Notes: generated by a model not told the origin, from the sequence alone. 64,000 nt of DNA from Harmothoe impar (GCA_947462335.1 OX381709.1:84568622-84632621); one strand, 5' to 3'. Numbered from the stretch's first letter, positions 1 to 10,337 are shown. Program-made: numbers and translations.

Positions 1-117
1 GCTAATTTGTAGCACCCTAGTGTCTATCGGCATATCACCATGGAGACCTACATTTCCTTTCTCCGCAGTTATCCACTCTCCCCATTACAGAAAGGGTTAA
101 AGCTGCAGCTGCATTAC
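1..117. other. Window start, no feature seen
   Basis: Unique-looking sequence with no gene or repeat boundary that I can support. Confidence 0.4.
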
Positions 118-264
118 CAAATAACTAAAAAACGTTATTTTACGTCAAAATAACATTTTATACTTTACATAATGTTATGTCATACTAAAGAGCCTTAGAA
201 AAACGTTGACATATAACGTTATATAACGTTGTAAAATGGTGTATAACGTTATTTGTTTACTGGG
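118..264 (-). mobile_element. MITE family A copy (AACGTT-rich)
   Basis: Ends in TTTGTTTACTGGG. The left end (AATAACTAAAAAACG) has drifted from the usual CCCAGCTAACAAAA. Family A is ~150 bp, with similar but not identical ends (CCCAGTAAACAAA and CCCAGCTAACAAAA as inverted repeats) and an interior of AACGTT palindromes spaced 10-20 bases apart. Confidence 0.85.
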
Positions 265-269
265 TTATC

Positions 270-355
270 ACAAAGTGTGTCCCATTTACAGTTCTAGTAC
301 TGTTGTAGTCTACTATGTGCTTAAATGCGAGTAGTGATATTGCCCCTTTAAACTA
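270..355 (+). repeat. Diverged direct repeat (pair with 862-938)
   Basis: TCCCATTTACAG...GTCTACTATGTG...GATATTGCCCCTT here resembles TCCCATTCACATC...GTCTACTATATGG...GATATTGACCCTT at 862-938. The bases between (718-1084) show nothing else I can name. Confidence 0.5.
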
Positions 356-446
356 TAGCACTATTAAACTATGGAACAGCACCATCCGGTACTGAAAGGG
401 TTAAACTAGCTGGTTAAACTAGTCAGAACAAGCTGTACGTCTATAT

Positions 447-717
447 CCCACTCCACAAAAAACGTTTATAAGCATCTGCAAACCTTTTGTAGGAGGTTTA
501 CAGGAAAACGTTTGTTTAAAAACGTTATTTAGCATTTCAATTCAGTTTATAATGCAAACGTTGTCATCTAAAACGTTATTTAACCTTTCTAGAAGGTTTA
601 GAGGGGAACATTTGCATTAGAAACGTTTTTACGTAAAACAAACGTTAAAAGCAAACGTTTTGCAATCCTTTAGAGAACGTTTTATCCAGGGCAAAATAAC
701 GTCTTTTTGTTGAGTGG
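447..717 (+). mobile_element. Short derivative of the family B element
   Basis: Starts CCCACTCCACAAAAAACG and ends CTTTTTGTTGAGTGG. The interior is rich in AAACGTTT blocks, like the ~1-kb family B copies, but most of the middle is missing. Flanks read AT...AT, a 2-bp duplication. Confidence 0.8.
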
Positions 718-1084
718 AATACCATGACGCCTACAGCCAACCACCATGTCCCTATACTACTGACAGCCCTGTGACTGCTACGCTACACTCAATAGGTCTA
801 AACTGCGTCTTACGATATGCACATAGTTGTATATATATGGTTGTGCGGCATATTCACTGAGAGTATCCCATTCACATCTTTTATATTGTTTTAGTCTACT
901 ATATGGTGAAGTGTGCATGGTGATATTGACCCTTCAATTACAATTTGTACAGTTTGAATAGCCTCCAGAAAACCGACAGTTCTATAGACTACTTACACCA
1001 CCCATAGTACTTATAGGGAGCCAGCGGAATATATTTTAGACCAATGACATATAGTTCCCTTGCATTCACTGCAGATTTCTGAGG
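718..1084. other. No gene seen
   Basis: Holds only the second unit (862-938) of a diverged direct repeat. Confidence 0.4.
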
Positions 1085-1280
1085 GGTCAGCTGGTCATCA
1101 TAATGCATGAATGCAGGACTGGCCACTGGCGGGTAACTAACCAGGGCTGCATTTAAGCATCTTATTGACCATACAGGATTCATACATTCCTATAGGGATG
1201 TCGACCTGATGCATCATGCAGCCTTGGCGACTTACTTGCTGAGCCTGCATTGTATAAGCGACATACAGTCCTTAAAAGGG
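1085..1280. mobile_element. MITE family C copy, degraded
   Basis: Contains CATAATGCATGAATGCAG, ...GGGCTGCATT and the terminal CTTAAAAGGG followed by TTAA (1281-1284). Family C is a palindromic ~220-260 bp element with CCCTTTAAGGACGGCAT ends and TTAA target sites, as in piggyBac-type MITEs. The left end is not recognisable here. Confidence 0.65.
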
Positions 1281-1285
1281 TTAAA

Positions 1286-1521
1286 TGGCTCCAGTTGAGG
1301 GACCCATATTTGAAGAGGAGAGAGCAGCAGGGAAAGTGGTCAGCGGTCTGTGAGTGGGGGGGGGGGGGAGGGGGTGTTAAAGGCCCATATCTGTGTAGGC
1401 AACCCTAACAGTACCAGTCAGAGAGGGTGAGGGTTAAAGGGTCTGGTTGAGGGACCGTATTTGTAGAGGAGAGAGTAGCAAGCTAAGGGGAAGTGGTCAC
1501 CGCTCTGTGAGTGGGGCCTGT
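1286..1521 (+). repeat. Diverged tandem duplication, ~155-bp spacing
   Basis: GGGACCCATATTTGAAGAGG...CTGTGAGTGGGG (1286-1360) recurs as GGGACCGTATTTGTAGAGG...CTGTGAGTGGGG (1439-1521). A third echo, GGTCTGTGAGTGGGG, is at 2340. A poly-G run is inside. Confidence 0.6.
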
Positions 1522-1536
1522 GTGCACACTGGGTAA

Positions 1537-1866
1537 CCCTTTAAGGACGGCATGTCGCTAAAAGATGACATTTGTCGTCATGATGCACCAATGCAACCCT
1601 GGTGAGGAACTCGCCGGTGCTTCATTGGTGCATCATGCCGACCCTTAGGGAGTGTCTCAACCATATAGGTTGGTCATGATGCATGAATGCAGCACTGCAG
1701 AGTTACTCGCTGATGATGTATTGGTGCATCATGCCAACCTGTCAGGAGTGTCTCAACTATGGGTTGGTATGATGCTCGAATGCAGCACTGCAGAGTTACT
1801 TGTCAGGGATGCATTCAAGCATCATACCAACAAAGGTCATGATGCACTAATGCATCATAATACCTA
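1537..1866. mobile_element. MITE family C copy
   Basis: Left end CCCTTTAAGGACGGCATG. Three internal GATGCA...TGCATCATGCC palindromic modules. The right end is degraded near CATCATAATACC, and the left flank is GTAA rather than TTAA. Confidence 0.75.
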
Positions 1867-1934
1867 ATTATGGGCACTTGTGAATATTTCTGGAAGGTTG
1901 CATTCATGCGCCACTTTTTCCAGCTCCTTTTAGT

Positions 1935-2151
1935 TAGGCTTGACCGGGATGGGGTTCCCACTCCCAGTCAAATTTGAGTGGGTGCTCTGTCCATGTCTTG
2001 TCAAGTCTGTTCTTAAATATGTTCACATTTTCCCCCAGTACAACTTCGTTTGGTAGGCTGTTCTATGAGTGTACCACTCAAAGCTATTCTTGACTTTCTG
2101 GAGGTGACCCGCTAACTTAGAAAGCTTCCTTCGGTTGCCCCTGGTTCTGCC
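1935..2151 (-). pseudogene. CR1-like LINE, C-terminal end of reverse transcriptase ORF
   Basis: Reading leftward, the translation resembles the C-terminal tail of CR1-clade non-LTR retrotransposon polyproteins: NRRKLSKLAGHLQKVKNSF, then VVHS, NSLPNEVVLGENVNIFKNRL and DKTW, ending in a stop at 1935-1937. Between the first and second parts the frame slips, and a stop replaces the usual W before NSLP. No reverse transcriptase motifs remain, since only the last ~70 codons are present. It ends where a family A MITE (2154-2301) is inserted. The CR1 clade assignment is from memory of the motif and could be a sister clade. Confidence 0.7.
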
Positions 2152-2153
2152 TG

Positions 2154-2301
2154 CCCAGTAAACAAATAACGTTATACACCATTTTATAACGTTATATAAC
2201 GTGATATGTCAACGTTTTTCTAAGGCTCTTTAATATGAAATAACGTTATGTAAAATTTAAAACGTTATTTTGACGTAAAATAATGTTTTTTGTTAGCTGG
2301 G
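2154..2301 (+). mobile_element. MITE family A copy with possible 9-bp flanking duplication
   Basis: CCCAGTAAACAAATAACG to TGTTAGCTGGG. GGTTCTGCC lies two bases outside each end, which is longer than the 2-bp flanks of other copies. It interrupts the LINE remnant region. Confidence 0.9.
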
Positions 2302-2525
2302 TGGGTTCTGCCGTCCTTACAGGGTTAACACACCGGCCCCGGTCTGTGAGTGGGGCGGGTGTGGACAGAGGATACCGGAGCCAGTTCCCGTGTTGACGTA
2401 GATGATCATTTAGAAGTACCCGGCTCTCCCCGTGTGTACACGGCCGGCCAACCTCTCATCCCACTACGATGTCCAGTCACCACTCTCCAAGCAGAGTCTG
2501 ATATAAGACTCTGTCCTAACCCTGC
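2302..2525. other. Spacer with AGTCTG/AGACTC repeat piece
   Basis: Near 2478-2520 is CACTCTCCAAGCAGAGTCTG..ATAAGACTCTG, a diverged relative of the 39-bp unit tandemly repeated at 42261-42505. Related pieces are at 2680-2790 and 3025-3050. Confidence 0.5.
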
Positions 2526-2653
2526 CCCAGCTAACAAAAAAAAACGTTATTTTATGTCAAAATAACGTTTCAAACGTTTTGCCAAAGAAAGAAGCCTTAG
2601 AAAAACGTTATATAACGTTATAAAATGATGTATAACGTTGTTTTTTTCCCCTG
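2526..2653 (-). mobile_element. MITE family A copy, degraded right end
   Basis: CCCAGCTAACAAAAAAAAACG at left. At right TTTTTTTCCCCTGAG replaces the usual TTTGTTTACTGGG. Confidence 0.8.
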
Positions 2654-3053
2654 AGCCTCCCATGTCCAGTTAACACTGTCTAAGCAGTCTGCTTCGAGTC
2701 TCTGCCCTAACCCCGCCCCCATGTCCAGTGTAAAGCAGTCTCCAAGTAAAGTAAAGCAGTCTCATACAAGACTATTTTAGTAGACATGATACATGCAGGA
2801 TTTGTTATTATTTAATTGATTTAGATTTAAAATTGATTTGATATTAAAATTGATTTGAATTAAATGTAATCTAATTTAAAAGTACGCAGTTTTTTAACAG
2901 TTTAATTCATTATCGATTGAACTTTTTATAGAAATACTTAAACTTTGTGGATAAATATCTTAAATAAGTGTTATAAGTGTCAGCTACTATGTACAGACGC
3001 CATGGCTGTGTTGTCTAAACACTGCAGTCTGATACACGACTCTGCCCTAACCC
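2654..3053. other. AT-rich spacer, no gene seen
   Basis: Holds AAGCAGTCT repeat pieces and an AT-rich block of TTGATTTAAA-like repeats at 2795-2900. Confidence 0.4.
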
Positions 3054-3058
3054 CGACT

Positions 3059-3368
3059 CAGAGGCGTAGGAAGCAAATCTTCATTGGGGGGGGGCCCACT
3101 CCAACCAGCTTTAAGTATCGGTTTTTATGCATGATGCATCATATACACAGCTATATTAGACTGTATGGAAAAGTAGTATTTGAGCCCCTTTTATAGTTCT
3201 GATGGGGGGTCCCAGCTCCCTCTGCACACACTTTTCCCTACAATTGTGTGTATTATATTACAGGTCTTGGAACATTTTTTGGGGGGCCCAAACATATTCA
3301 GGCCCCCCCCCTCCTCAGTCATTGGGGGTGCTGGGGCCCCCCCGGCCCCCCCTTTTCCTACGCCACTG
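3059..3368. mobile_element. hAT-like MITE
   Basis: Ends CAGAGGCGTAGGAA and TTCCTACGCCACTG are inverted repeats of the CAGNGGCGTAG type known from hAT elements. CGACT flanks both ends (3054-3058, 3369-3373), a 5-bp duplication. Subterminal poly-G and poly-C runs extend the inverted repeat. Confidence 0.75.
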
Positions 3369-3373
3369 CGACT

Positions 3374-4525
3374 TCTTGTCCAGTCCGCCACCACACCCTC
3401 ACCCCACCCGGCGCTCTCCCAGCTCTCGCCTCATATAAGAGTAATCTGCCCAAGGTTCACACTATAGGAACTCTTCTGTGAAAGAATGGTATAAAAGGGT
3501 ACTTCCTCTCTTCTCTGAAATTGTTATCTTTTAGCAACATGCCATCCTTAACGAGGGAGAAATAGTCTTGTTGTTTTGTTAAAAATTACTACCAGGTTGC
3601 GTACTAATTATCACGGTTTTAGCCCTTTTCACCATATGACACAGGAGATAGTTATACGGACTAATACCACCCACTTATCCTGTCCCATGTCCCTGGTAAC
3701 CCCCCCCCCCCCACCGGTGTCCAGCCCTGGGAATGAAATTTAGGCAATTAACACGTTTTCAAATGCAATTCAATTCAAATTTAATGCATCATTGCGCTTA
3801 TTATTTTAGAGATGTGACCTCCTTAAAGGGTTAATGGGTTAATACCACCTAATCACCCTGTGCCATGACCCTGGTAACTCCCCTTCCCCTTGTCCATTGC
3901 CTATTTTAGAATCCTCGTTGACATGCCAACAGAATCCACAATTTTTCAAAACTTTTTTCTCTGATGACAAATTTATATTCCATGATGTCTTAGCTTTAAA
4001 TTGGTATCAAAACGTTTTTTGTGTGCCATTTGGTCATTAAATAAATGCCATTTAACTAAAAGATGTAGATGAACTTTAAAACTTTTTACCTATACTTCAT
4101 GACTGGAGCTATAGTGGCACACAATTTCACAATGCGATACATGTACCTGTATTTGATTTTCATTGAGGAACCAGATAAATAACTAATTCTATTTTGTTAA
4201 TGATTTCTTCTAAAGCACTTTTAAACAGTGTGTTATTCGTGGTCATCAAACATGTTTTATCGCCAATGAATTTGTCACATGTTCTGAAAGTGCACTCTGC
4301 TACACCCTTCCACATGGTAAGCCAATACATGACATAAAATTGCATCAAGTTACAATTAATCCAGTGGTGAAGGGGTTAAATTGCAGATACCACCCACTCT
4401 CCTCATCCCATGACCCTGGTAACCCCCCCCCCCCCGGTGTCCAGCCCCGCACCATCCCGCGTCCGGCCGGGATAATCCTCCCTACCTGGGCGTGACTAAT
4501 CCCTGATGCTGACGGCTGAGGCGGA
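3374..4525. repeat. Gene-free stretch with three copies of a ~75-bp dispersed repeat
   Basis: TACCACC...CCCATG.CCCTGGTAACCCCC...GGTGTCCAG recurs at about 3664-3726, 3842-3900 and 4388-4445, two with long poly-C. The rest (3900-4380) is AT-rich with no gene seen. Confidence 0.6.
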
Positions 4526-4529
4526 TTAA

Positions 4530-4747
4530 CCCTTTAAGGGCGGATGTCGCTAATAGATGACATTTGTCGTCGAGTAGCTCTCCGGTTCTGCATTGGTGCA
4601 TCATGCCGACCCTTCGGGAGTGTGTCCATCTGTACGGTTGGTATAATGCTTAAATGGAGCTCTAGCAAGTTACACGCCAGGGCTGCATTGGTGCATCATG
4701 ACGACCAAGGGCATGATGCATGAATGCATCATGCCGTCCTTAAAGGG
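4530..4747. mobile_element. MITE family C, complete copy
   Basis: CCCTTTAAGGGCGGATGTCG at left, CATGCCGTCCTTAAAGGG at right, with TTAA on both sides (4526-4529, 4748-4751). The TTAA target and CCC ends are what piggyBac-type elements show. Confidence 0.85.
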
Positions 4748-4781
4748 TTAACAGGTACACACTAATCACCGCGTGACACAA

Positions 4782-4830
4782 GGACACGTGCTTCCAAAGC
4801 AGGCATCATAACCACTACACCATAGATTCT
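4782..4830 (-). repeat. tRNA-derived SINE head (A box)
   Basis: Reading leftward, TGGTGTAGTGGTTATGATG then CCTGCTTTGGAAGCA looks like the D-arm and anticodon arm of a tRNA. No T arm follows, so this is not a functional tRNA gene. Confidence 0.55.
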
Positions 4831-4858
4831 GGTGGAGATGTGAATAACTGGTGTGCTA

Positions 4859-4974
4859 TTAAGGACTTTAGCAACCACATAAAAACTTATAAAACGCAGA
4901 CGTAGCAGTGCTGAAGGCATAGGATACGTCTGGGTTAAATGGGCTAAGTCAGGTTTGCTAAAGGTCCCTAGTAT
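4859..4974. repeat. Dispersed palindromic repeat family E
   Basis: GGACTTTAGCAACCA...CGCAGACGTAGCAGTGCTG...GGTTTGCTAAAGGTCC. The two ends are inverted repeats (GGACCTTTAGCAAACC). The same blocks recur at 26801-26950 and 27178-27600. Confidence 0.7.
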
Positions 4975-5059
4975 TCCCTACATCTCTTATTGACATAATT
5001 ATGCTATGAGAGGGCAGCACTAGCTACATAGTACCTGGGACTAGTGGGAGGCCGTTGCT

Positions 5060-5240
5060 TTATTGGGGCCCTTGATAGGGGGGGTCCCCATGTGCCATGT
5101 CCATTTTAAGATATGCCCATGTCGCCATTTCGATTTTAAGAAATTCCCAATGTCCCATGTCACTATCTATTTTTTCCTGCTGTCCCATGTCACTAAGCCT
5201 CGAAATGGTCCATGTCGCCATGTTGAATTTAAGGGTCTAG
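5060..5240. repeat. Dispersed repeat family D
   Basis: Degenerate units of CATGTCGCCATGTCGATTTT and AAGAAATGGCCATGTC, with CCCATGTCACTA. Other D tracts lie at 13620-13885, 22180-22245, 22440-22510, 34045-34100 and 62082-62690. Confidence 0.7.
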
Positions 5241-5302
5241 GGTCATTTTAATGGGCTATGCTCTTATTGTCTTGATAAGAATCCCTTCAGGCTTATATGG
5301 TC

Positions 5303-5385
5303 CCTCAGACATCAGCCTCGTTAGCTCATGAAGGAGAGCCTGGGACTCCCAATCTATAGATCCTGGGTTCGGTTCTCAGCCTTGC
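5303..5385 (+). repeat. tRNA-Lys-derived SINE head
   Basis: GTTAGCTCATGAAGGAGAGC (D arm / A box), ACTCCCAATCT (anticodon loop) and CCTGGGTTCGGTTCTCAG (T arm / B box) are in tRNA order and spacing. The acceptor stem does not pair, so it is a SINE remnant rather than a tRNA gene. Confidence 0.65.
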
Positions 5386-5408
5386 ATTTAGATGGTCATC
5401 CAGAGTCG

Positions 5409-5861
5409 TCTGCAAATGTTTGCATCCAAACCTTTTGCAAACCTTTTGCAAACCTTTTCCAAACATTTATAAAACTCTTTTTTGCAAACCTCCTACAAAA
5501 GTTTTCCTAACGGTTTTTCCCAGCTATCATTGTGACCATTTAGTAGTTGGGATAGTATACAAGCATGTAATATAGGGTCGTGATGGATTAATGCAGCCAT
5601 GGGGAGTCATAATCCCAAGGACTGCATTCATGCATCAAGATGATGAACCATTTCCAAACGTTACAAAAACGTTATAAAACGTTCTCAAACAAACATTTGT
5701 TTCCAAACCATTTCCAAACGTTTTAAAACGTTCTAAAACAAACGTTTGTTTCTGTCAACGTTTTAACGTTTTAAAACGTTTTCTAAACGTTTTTTGCAAA
5801 CGTTTGTAAACCTCCAGCCAACGTTTTCCAACCGTTAGGAAAACGTTTTTTTGTTAGCTGG
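5409..5861. mobile_element. Composite of family A/B AACGTT-type element pieces
   Basis: Left part has GTTTGCATCCAAACCTTTTG-type blocks and CCTAACGGTTTTTCCCAGC. Right part (5650-5861) has many AAACGTT blocks and ends TTTTTTTGTTAGCTGGG. A ~120-bp stretch with GATTAATGCAGCC...CTGCATTCATGCATC (family C-like) sits between. Confidence 0.65.
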
Positions 5862-6171
5862 GTTAGGTCTAGAGGAACGAGAATTGATAACTCAATGTCC
5901 ATGTTAATTAGGTCTAGAAAGCTGGGAGGAAGAAAGGGGAAGTGACAAGAGTCTGGGCATATATTTTGGCAAATTATTGATAAATCTGTGACTTTATCAT
6001 TTCTGTCAGGAAATTGTAATTGTGGGCAAATTCTCATACACTCACACACGGAAACATCTACATTCATGGTATTAGGTCTAGAAGGGTGAGAATGAAGTGA
6101 ATGAGGAGGGGGTGAGGGGGCGTACCTAGCGTTATGTTGTAATCGTATATCTACATTTACAATATAAGGTA
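5862..6171 (+). repeat. ~105-bp minisatellite, left part (continues 7220-7330)
   Basis: TATTAGGTCTAGAAGGGTGAG and CTACATTTACA blocks recur at about 5864, 5908, 6052-6080 and 6148, and resume at 7220 and 7268 after the family B insertion at 6174. Confidence 0.65.
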
Positions 6172-6173
6172 TA

Positions 6174-7219
6174 CCCACTCAACAAAAACCGTCTAATAAC
6201 ATTTGCAAACGTTTGTACAGGGTTTGTAGGAAAACGTTTGTTTAAAAACGTTTTATAAACGTTCCAACATAGTTCATGATACAAACGTTGTTATCTAGAA
6301 CGTTATTTAACCTTTCTACAAGGTTTAAATGGGAGCACTTTTTTCCACAACGTTTTTGAACATTTCTCTTTGGTTTGGATGTTATCAAACGTTTCTACAT
6401 GGTTTTGGACAAATCAACATTTTTATCTACAATATTATTGAACATTTCTTTATGGTTTGGAGAAAAACGCTTGCATTCAACACATTATTAAATGTTTCCA
6501 CATGGTTTGGAATAAACTTTAGTGGAAAAACGTTATTTTAACGTTAATAAACGTTTCTGTTGATTCAGGTATCTGCTGCCAGGAGGCAGCACTATCTCTC
6601 TGATGGTATTTAGCTGGGTCTTAACCTCAATATCTTAATCAAGAGGTGTCATTACAATACTTTTACAATCATATTTTAATTACTGTAGTTGTAACATTCC
6701 ATATCAAATATGGATTTTACAAATTATGTCCAAAAGAACCATTGTAATACAATTTATAGAGGGTATGGTGATGCAAACACCCATAATGTGGAATTGAGAA
6801 TTACTTATAGCAACTTGGAACCAAGCCTGTGCTAATTATATATCTCTTGCACTGAGAGATTTTACATCTATTTTAATCAAGGATGATACTGTTATATTTG
6901 CATAAGGAACTCTACCAGAATGGAAGAAATAAAATAAAATGAAATAAAATGAAATCAGTATACTTATTTTATGGTTGGGTTGGGTGCAGAAGAGTCATAA
7001 AAAAAACGTTATTTTGACCATATTTATTTTTATTCTGACCATAAAAATACGTTATTTAACATGAGGATAAGATTCCAGATCCAAACGTTTTTCTAAAGGG
7101 TTTCTATATGTTATTTGGAGTCAACGTTTTTACGTAAAACAAACGTTAAAAACAAACGTTTTGCAATCCTTTAGGAAATGTTTTTTCCAGGGCAAAATAA
7201 CGTCTTTTTGTTGAGTGGG
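6174..7219 (+). mobile_element. Family B element, full-length copy 1 (1,046 bp)
   Basis: CCCACTCAACAAAAAC at left, CTTTTTGTTGAGTGGG at right, TA on each side. Comparison with the neighbouring minisatellite unit (AGGTCTAGAAGGG) shows the empty site, confirming a 2-bp TA duplication. AAACGTTT palindromes cluster in ~350 bp at each end. The ~450-bp core is AT-rich and codes for nothing I recognise. Non-autonomous. Confidence 0.9.
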
Positions 7220-7616
7220 TAGAAGGGTGGGAGCATGAGGGGGTAGTGAGCGTTGAACATGTACTGTATTCATATCTACATTTACAGCATTAGGTCTAGA
7301 GGAGTAGGAATACCAGGAGTGAGTGAGTGAGTGAGGAGGCTGAAGGAGTGGAGGTTAGCGGCATGTAGTCCCGGTGAGTGATGTATCCCTCCGCCGCCCT
7401 CGTCCATCACGCCTTATCAGGGCCTGCTAGCTGCCAGACGGGGAACTCTTTATTACTCCGCCACAGCCATAAACAACCAGCAACTACCACCTACCTACCC
7501 CCCCCCCCTCTCAACAGCTAACCTCAATGTCTATTCCCCCTCGAGGGGGGGGGGTGGCTTAAGGGGTACACCTACCCAAGAAAATTTCGGATCTCTAGAT
7601 ACCCGGTACCCCCCCC
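7220..7616. other. Minisatellite end and poly-C/poly-G spacer
   Basis: The ~105-bp minisatellite continues to ~7330. After that, poly-C and CCCCTCGAGGGGG sit beside a repeat (GGGGTACACCTACCCAAGAAAA) that recurs at 7803-7850. No gene seen. Confidence 0.5.
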
Positions 7617-7751
7617 CCCGCTAACAAAAAACGTTATTTTACGTCAAAATAACGTTATGAAATTTCAAATAACGTTATGCCATAATAAGGAACTTTAGAG
7701 AAACGTTATATAACGTTATAAAATGTTGTATAACGTTTTTTGTTTACTGGG
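7617..7751 (-). mobile_element. MITE family A copy
   Basis: Left end CCCCGCTAACAAAAAACG, right end TTTTTTGTTTACTGGG. The left end merges with a poly-C run. Confidence 0.88.
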
Positions 7752-8654
7752 CCCCCCTCTCATGAGCTAACCTGAATGTCTATCCCCCGGAGGGGGGCTT
7801 TGGGGGTAAGCCTACCTAGGAAAATGTGGGATCTGTAGGTTTTAAAATGGTGCATTCTGGTGCATTTTTGGTTCCATGGGGGCGAGTCATCTCCAGACAT
7901 ACCAGGAGGTGTTGGCACAAATTGGAGTGATATGGGTCATTTTCCCCTCTCTGGAACAATTACCTAGAAGTCTCTACATGGCCCACCACCCCCCCCCCCC
8001 CCCCCGATCCCATACCTCATATACTCACTATAGCTGGGACTCCACTACCCGATTTTTTGGGTCATTTTCACGAAACCGTACATATAGGTCTTTACAGTCT
8101 GATCAAGTCAAAACAAACACATATTTCCTATCTGTTATAGTGCATAGATCGGCAGATTAGAGCCCTTTCAATGGGGGAGCATCAGATAAATGCAAATCAA
8201 ACCTGTTTGATATGAGATCGGATGCCTAGATTGGCCTGAGATGCAAAATCGGAGCTTAAATTGGGACCTAAATTGTGTTATATAGCCTTGGCAATTCTAT
8301 TCTCCACATTGTTTATAAACAGAGACATCATTGTTAAACATAGTTCCTATCTACTGTATATCATTGTCATGGTATATAACTGAGCCAGATTCGTGAGAAT
8401 AACCTCGATCTGAGAACAAAATCAGTAAGTTGAGCCCCACCTTCACTCATCACAGTCACACAGTGAAATTAAGGTCACGTCCCAAATAGGATAAGGGTCC
8501 TGAGCTTTTGAGTATTGCAACATTTAACTCATAGGGAAATGTGCATTGCTCTAATGGACAAGGTAAAGGGATTCATTCTTATATGTTGCATTGAATTAAA
8601 TCCCCCCCTTGGGGCAACTTACTTGAGACACCGAACAAGGTCTGGGTATATGGA
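7752..8654. repeat. Gene-free stretch with dispersed repeat pieces
   Basis: 7877-7970 (CAGACATACCAGGAGG...GGAGTGATATGGGTCATTTT) is repeated in reverse at 12330-12400. A 22-base poly-C is at 7984-8005. At 8430-8654 the first unit of the tandem duplication described at 8430-9510 begins. No coding signal. Confidence 0.5.
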
Positions 8655-8897
8655 AAGAGTTTCCCCCGTGGAAGGGGTCACAAATTTTTTCGGTCCCCCC
8701 CTAGGCAGGTTGAAAATGAGCGCGGCCGACCCCTTTGAGCTATAGTAATGTGCGGGCTTTTTCGCTAAAAAGGGGTGTAATTTTCAAGAGGGGTCCAAAT
8801 TTTTTTGGTCCCCCCCCTTCAAGGGGTCCAAATTTTTTTGGTCCCCCCCAAATCCACCAACCCCCCTGTTGTTAAAAAATGATCACTCCCTAACAAG
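8655..8897. mobile_element. Foldback repeat family I
   Basis: Ends with CCCCCTGTTGTTAAAAAATG then ATCACTCCC; carries CCGACCCCTTTGAGCTATAGTAA and GGGGTCCAAATTTTTTTGG. Copies lie at 38136-38407 and 50442-50990, where the inverted GAGTGGTCATTTTTT start is visible. Confidence 0.6.
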
Positions 8898-9186
8898 ACC
8901 TGGAATGCCTATATCATTAACTACGACAAACCCAGCCTCCCTCTACACCCTCCCCGCCCACCCCAACCTCCTGCACCACCCTACGTCACACAGCCAAATT
9001 AAGGTCAGTTCACAAATAGGATAAGGCCCCTGATGAGGGGCGAATTTTATGTTATGTTATGTTATTTATCTAATTATACTAAGCAAGTCTACAAGATTCA
9101 TTCCTATCTGTTGCAGTTGAAATAGAGACGATTAAATTGAACCCCTACCTTGGGGCAACTCACTTAAGACACCTAACAAGGTCTGC

Positions 9187-9333
9187 CCCAGTAAACAAAA
9201 AACGTTATACAACATTTTACAACGTTATATAACGTTAAATATCGTTGCTCTTAGGCTCCTTACTATGGCATAACGTTATATAAAATTTTATAATGTTATT
9301 TTGGCGTAAAATAACGTTTTTTTGTTAGCTGGG
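9187..9333 (+). mobile_element. MITE family A copy
   Basis: CCCAGTAAACAAAAAACG to TTTGTTAGCTGGG. The paralogous unit at 8640 (AACAAGGTCTGGGTATATGG) serves as an approximate empty site. Confidence 0.92.
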
Positions 9334-9663
9334 ATGGGGTATATGGAATGAGTTTTATCATTAACTACAACAATGACCGCTTCCCCCTCAGGCCTCCGCC
9401 ACCACGTCCATCCTACCATCGCCCCGTCCACCCCCACCCCCTACCCTACGTCACACAGCCAAATTAAGGTCAGTGCCCAAATAGGATAAGGCCCCTGATG
9501 AGGGGCGGGCTGGGGGGGGGCCAGGGTCACATGGTACGGGGATTATCCTGCGGGATTAGGCAGCTTAATTAGGGAGGTGGTTTATTGCCCCGTTAAGGTC
9601 CGCATCATTCCACCTAGAGCAAATTGTCACTTTCCTGTATCAACTTCTAAGTTTCTAATATAT

Positions 9664-9786
9664 CCCAGCTAACAAACGTTATTTTACGGCGAAATAACGT
9701 TATATAACGTTATGCCATAGTGAGGAGCCTTAGGGAATCATATATCGTTATATGACATTATAAAATGTTGTATAACGTTCACTGGG
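9664..9786 (-). mobile_element. MITE family A copy, slightly shortened
   Basis: CCCAGCTAACAAACG at left; GTATAACGTTCACTGGG at right. Confidence 0.88.
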
Positions 9787-10012
9787 TTGACGTTGGCATT
9801 TGATCAAACTTTGTATCAAACTTGCTTAACGTCACATTTTCAGCAGATTTAAGTTCAGTGAATGCCATGCAAATGTCACGCAAAATCAGAATGACATTTT
9901 AGTGTCTTCAAGTGGCATTTATTGCAAAAACCTTTACTGCTTAAAGCAAAAAGCTTTACTGCTTAAGGTGTGGCTTTAAGCATCTTGATATTAGCTTAAT
10001 GCTTTAATGTAT
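9787..10012. other. Spacer related to a TTTAAGC-rich repeat
   Basis: Several TTTAAGC / GCTTTAA and AATGTCA blocks resemble those in the CCCAGTGGGCA element at 51299-51636. No gene. Confidence 0.4.
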
Positions 10013-10337
10013 CTTAGTCAGCATGGTGCATGAATGTAGCCCTGGCGAGTAACTCGCCAGTGCTGTATTTAAGCATCATGCCGACCTTACGGAGTTGAGA
10101 CACTCCCGAAGTGTCTGTATAATGCAGAAATAAAGCCCAGGCGAGTAACTCACAGGTGCTGCATTAGTGCATCATGCAACATTAGGATAAATGGACAATG
10201 CATTGCAATACAGTGAACAAAAAACGTTATACAATATTGTATAACGTTAAATAAGATTCCTTACTATGGCATAAGTTATATAAAGCTTTGAGACGTTATT
10301 TTGACATAAAATAACATTTTTCATGACCTACGGGGTT
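10013..10337. mobile_element. MITE family C copy interrupted by a family A copy
   Basis: GCATGGTGCATGAATGTAG, CGAGTAACTCGCC and GTGCATCATGC modules, then the family A insertion (10211-10322), then CTACGGGGTTAAG. Confidence 0.65.
10211..10322 (+). mobile_element. MITE family A copy, degraded
   Basis: CAGTGAACAAAAAACG at left; AAAATAACATTTTTC at right; AACGTT interior partly decayed. Confidence 0.7.

Larger units (their letters stand above)
8430..9510 (+). repeat. Diverged tandem duplication of ~500-bp units
   Basis: CAAATAGGATAAGG.CC with TCACACAG...AAATTAAGGTCA recurs at 8450-8500, 8985-9030 and 9455-9505. CTTGGGGCAACT.ACTT.AGACACC.AACAAGGTCTG recurs at 8608-8645 and 9152-9185. A family A MITE (9187-9333) lies in the second unit. 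Confidence 0.7.

Noticed and set aside
5303..5385. Functional tRNA-Lys gene
   Set aside because: A and B boxes and the anticodon loop are recognisable, but the acceptor stem does not pair and the T stem has mismatches; a SINE head fits better.
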